From Ardenticatenia bacterium (GTDB taxonomy: Bacteria > Chloroflexota > Anaerolineae > Aggregatilineales > Aggregatilineaceae), in contig JALSSH010000589.1 of NCBI GenBank assembly GCA_026984385.1, positions 1 to 6,991 of the forward strand: 6,991 nucleotides of DNA, read 5' to 3'. The position numbers and the translations under genes were made by a program. The notes under the pieces were generated by a model, which saw nothing but the letters and a program-made list of their open reading frames with translations, did not search any database and was not told the DNA's origin. Each line of letters starts with the position of its first letter. Positions within the stretch are counted from its first letter, which is position 1. This document shows positions 6,319 to 6,991 of this stretch, piece by piece.

Positions 6319-6339
6319 CGGCGGTGGTGTCGGCGTCAA
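6311..6339 (-). promoter_or_regulatory. Sigma-70-type promoter of the bactofilin
   Basis: Read leftward: TTGACG (6339-6334), 17-base spacer, TATAGT (6316-6311). Each box matches 5 of 6 consensus positions with ideal spacing. Transcription would start near 6304, giving a leader of about 45 bases. Its -10 shares four bases with that of the opposite promoter. Confidence 0.62.
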
Positions 6340-6360
6340 AAAACGCGCGAATGTTTCCGA

Positions 6361-6384
6361 TTCGCCCTTGTCAGCGCGGGCGAA
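6361..6384. repeat. Inverted repeat flanking the -35 box of P2
   Basis: TTCGCCC (6361-6367) and GGGCGAA (6378-6384) are perfect 7-base arms around a 10-base centre that contains the -35 hexamer. The 24-base span and position suit an operator for a dimeric regulator. In the P1 transcript it could instead fold as a hairpin. Function is inferred. Confidence 0.4.
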
Positions 6385-6395
6385 GGCATTACAAT
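6368..6395 (+). promoter_or_regulatory. Downstream promoter (P2) of the acetyltransferase gene
   Basis: TTGTCA (6368-6373), 16-base spacer, TACAAT (6390-6395). Both boxes match 5 of 6 consensus positions. The start would be near 6402, about 38 bases before the ATG at 6440. It is the better matched of the two rightward promoters and the more likely main one. Confidence 0.55.
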
Positions 6396-6439
6396 TTTTA
6401 CGGGTATGGGAAACACACGCAACAGGCACGGTCGCTACC

Positions 6440-6931
6440 ATGAGACAACCCCCAACAATGCGCAAACTCTTGCTCCGTCCGGCACGTGCCGAAGACGCTC
6501 CCCGCGTGCAACGTACATGTTGGCCGGAACAACCGTTAGGCAAAGTGGTGACTTTGTTACAGCGTGCGGAAAAGCTGCGCAAAAAACGGCGTGGGCTGGG
6601 CGTGGTGGCCGTTCGCGATGGGGTAGTGTACGGGTTCGGCATGTTGACGCTTTGGCCGCGCGCCGCGGAAATTAGCGACCTGGTAGTCAGCGCTCGTTAT
6701 CGCGGGCAGGGGGTCGGCACGGCGATCATCCAGTTCTTGACCGAAGCGGCACAGGATTTGAACGCGACCATTGTGGAGATCGGCGTGGCGCTTTCTAACA
6801 CACGGGCACTAGCGCTTTACCGTCGCCTGGGCTTTCGTGACTATCGCACAATCCAGGTGGATTTGGGGCAGGGACCGGAGCCGGTGCTCTATTTGGAGAA
6901 GGCGTTTTCCTCCCAGCAGGGGCAAAGCTGA
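6440..6931 (+). CDS. GNAT-family N-acetyltransferase
   Basis: A 163-residue cytoplasmic acetyltransferase of the GNAT fold, using acetyl-CoA to acetylate an amine on a protein, small molecule or drug. Motif A is complete: the strand I-S-D-L-V-V (78-83) leads into R88-G-Q-G-V-G93, the pyrophosphate-binding loop. Motif B follows as N120-T-R-A-L-A-L-Y-R-R-L-G-F132, the RimI-like N-x-x-A-x-x-L-Y-x-x-x-G-F helix. The C-terminal strand carries V-L-Y-L-E-K. Residues 33-52 are basic and helical (K-L-R-K-K-R-R), likely in the acceptor-facing region. The frame is open back to 6170, but this would cross the bactofilin start and both rightward promoters, so the ATG at 6440 is chosen; its ribosome-binding site is weak (ACGG). 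An ATG at 6458, directly before the first strand, is an alternative. The substrate cannot be predicted. It diverges from the bactofilin gene, but no functional link is visible. Confidence 0.88.
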   Translation: MRQPPTMRKLLLRPARAEDAPRVQRTCWPEQPLGKVVTLLQRAEKLRKKRRGLGVVAVRDGVVYGFGMLTLWPRAAEISDLVVSARYRGQGVGTAIIQFLTEAAQDLNATIVEIGVALSNTRALALYRRLGFRDYRTIQVDLGQGPEPVLYLEKAFSSQQGQS

Positions 6932-6950
6932 GCAGAGAGCGTGCCTCAGC
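6927..6950. repeat. Inverted repeat spanning two facing stop codons
   Basis: GCTGAG (6927-6932) and CTCAGC (6945-6950) are perfect 6-base arms with a 12-base loop. The left arm contains the acetyltransferase TGA and the right arm the TGA of the probable leftward gene. Neither side has a T run, so it is at most a weak terminator. Confidence 0.35.
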
Positions 6951-6990
6951 CTTGGTAAAGTTGCCGCACGTCCGGGTCTTCGGGGTCGGG
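6946..6990 (-). CDS. Probable last 14 codons of a leftward gene (rest outside window)
   Basis: Read leftward from the window end, one frame gives P-D-P-E-D-P-D-V-R-Q-L-Y-Q-G and then TGA at 6948-6946. This acidic, natural-looking C-terminus with third-position G/C bias suggests a convergent gene ending 14 bases from the acetyltransferase stop. Fourteen codons are too few to name a family or exclude chance. Confidence 0.4.
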   Translation of the reverse strand, partial: PDPEDPDVRQLYQG

Positions 6991-6991
6991 A

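Noticed and set aside
6170..6439. 90-residue N-terminal extension of the acetyltransferase
   Set aside because: It would run antisense through the bactofilin start and across both rightward promoters, has Arg/Cys-rich shadow-like sequence, and the GNAT fold begins only after 6440.
1..6991. Mobile element, CRISPR array, phage or defence system
   Set aside because: No transposase, integrase, terminal inverted repeat, spaced direct repeat or defence domain was seen. Composition is uniform apart from the intergenic regions.

Overview
The window comes from a GC-rich bacterial chromosome, roughly 60% G+C by eye. A free-living member of the Chloroflexota (Anaerolineae-like) is my best guess. This rests on the gene mix (PPC-domain protein, CxxCxxCC cluster protein, split molybdenum hydroxylase, bactofilin) and codon use, not on a marker gene, so it is weak. 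There is no RNA gene, insertion sequence, phage gene or CRISPR array.

Layout, left to right: (1) 1-540 (+) is the 3' end of a probable exported protein with a pre-peptidase C-terminal (PPC) domain, followed by a strong hairpin terminator. (2) 647-1499 (-) is a two-gene unit: an unrecognised 102-residue acidic helical protein with a GTG start, then, 4 bases later, a YkgJ-type CxxCxxCC metal-cluster protein. (3) 1500-1852 is a non-coding divergent control region with a candidate promoter, a dyad over its -10 box and a 12-bp palindrome in the leader. (4) 1853-5623 (+) is a two-gene molybdenum hydroxylase operon: an FAD subunit, then a fused [2Fe-2S]/molybdopterin subunit of the XdhD type. The two supply the full electron path Mo -> two Fe-S clusters -> FAD, and the Mo pocket keeps the glutamate/arginine set of purine-oxidising xanthine dehydrogenase. 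(5) 5624-5687 holds two hairpins, one of them a terminator shared with the facing gene. (6) 5687-6259 (-) is a bactofilin and 6440-6931 (+) a GNAT acetyltransferase. They diverge from a compact control region in which two good sigma-70-type promoters share the same TATA, with a further promoter downstream for the acetyltransferase. (7) 6946-6990 (-) is probably the last few codons of another gene.

Most of the window is ordinary chromosomal content. The parts most worth a second look are the fused hydroxylase subunit, the overlapping divergent promoters at about 6291-6339, the dyads around the promoters, and the small unknown protein coupled to the YkgJ-like gene. I see no evidence for a wholly new defence or mobile system.
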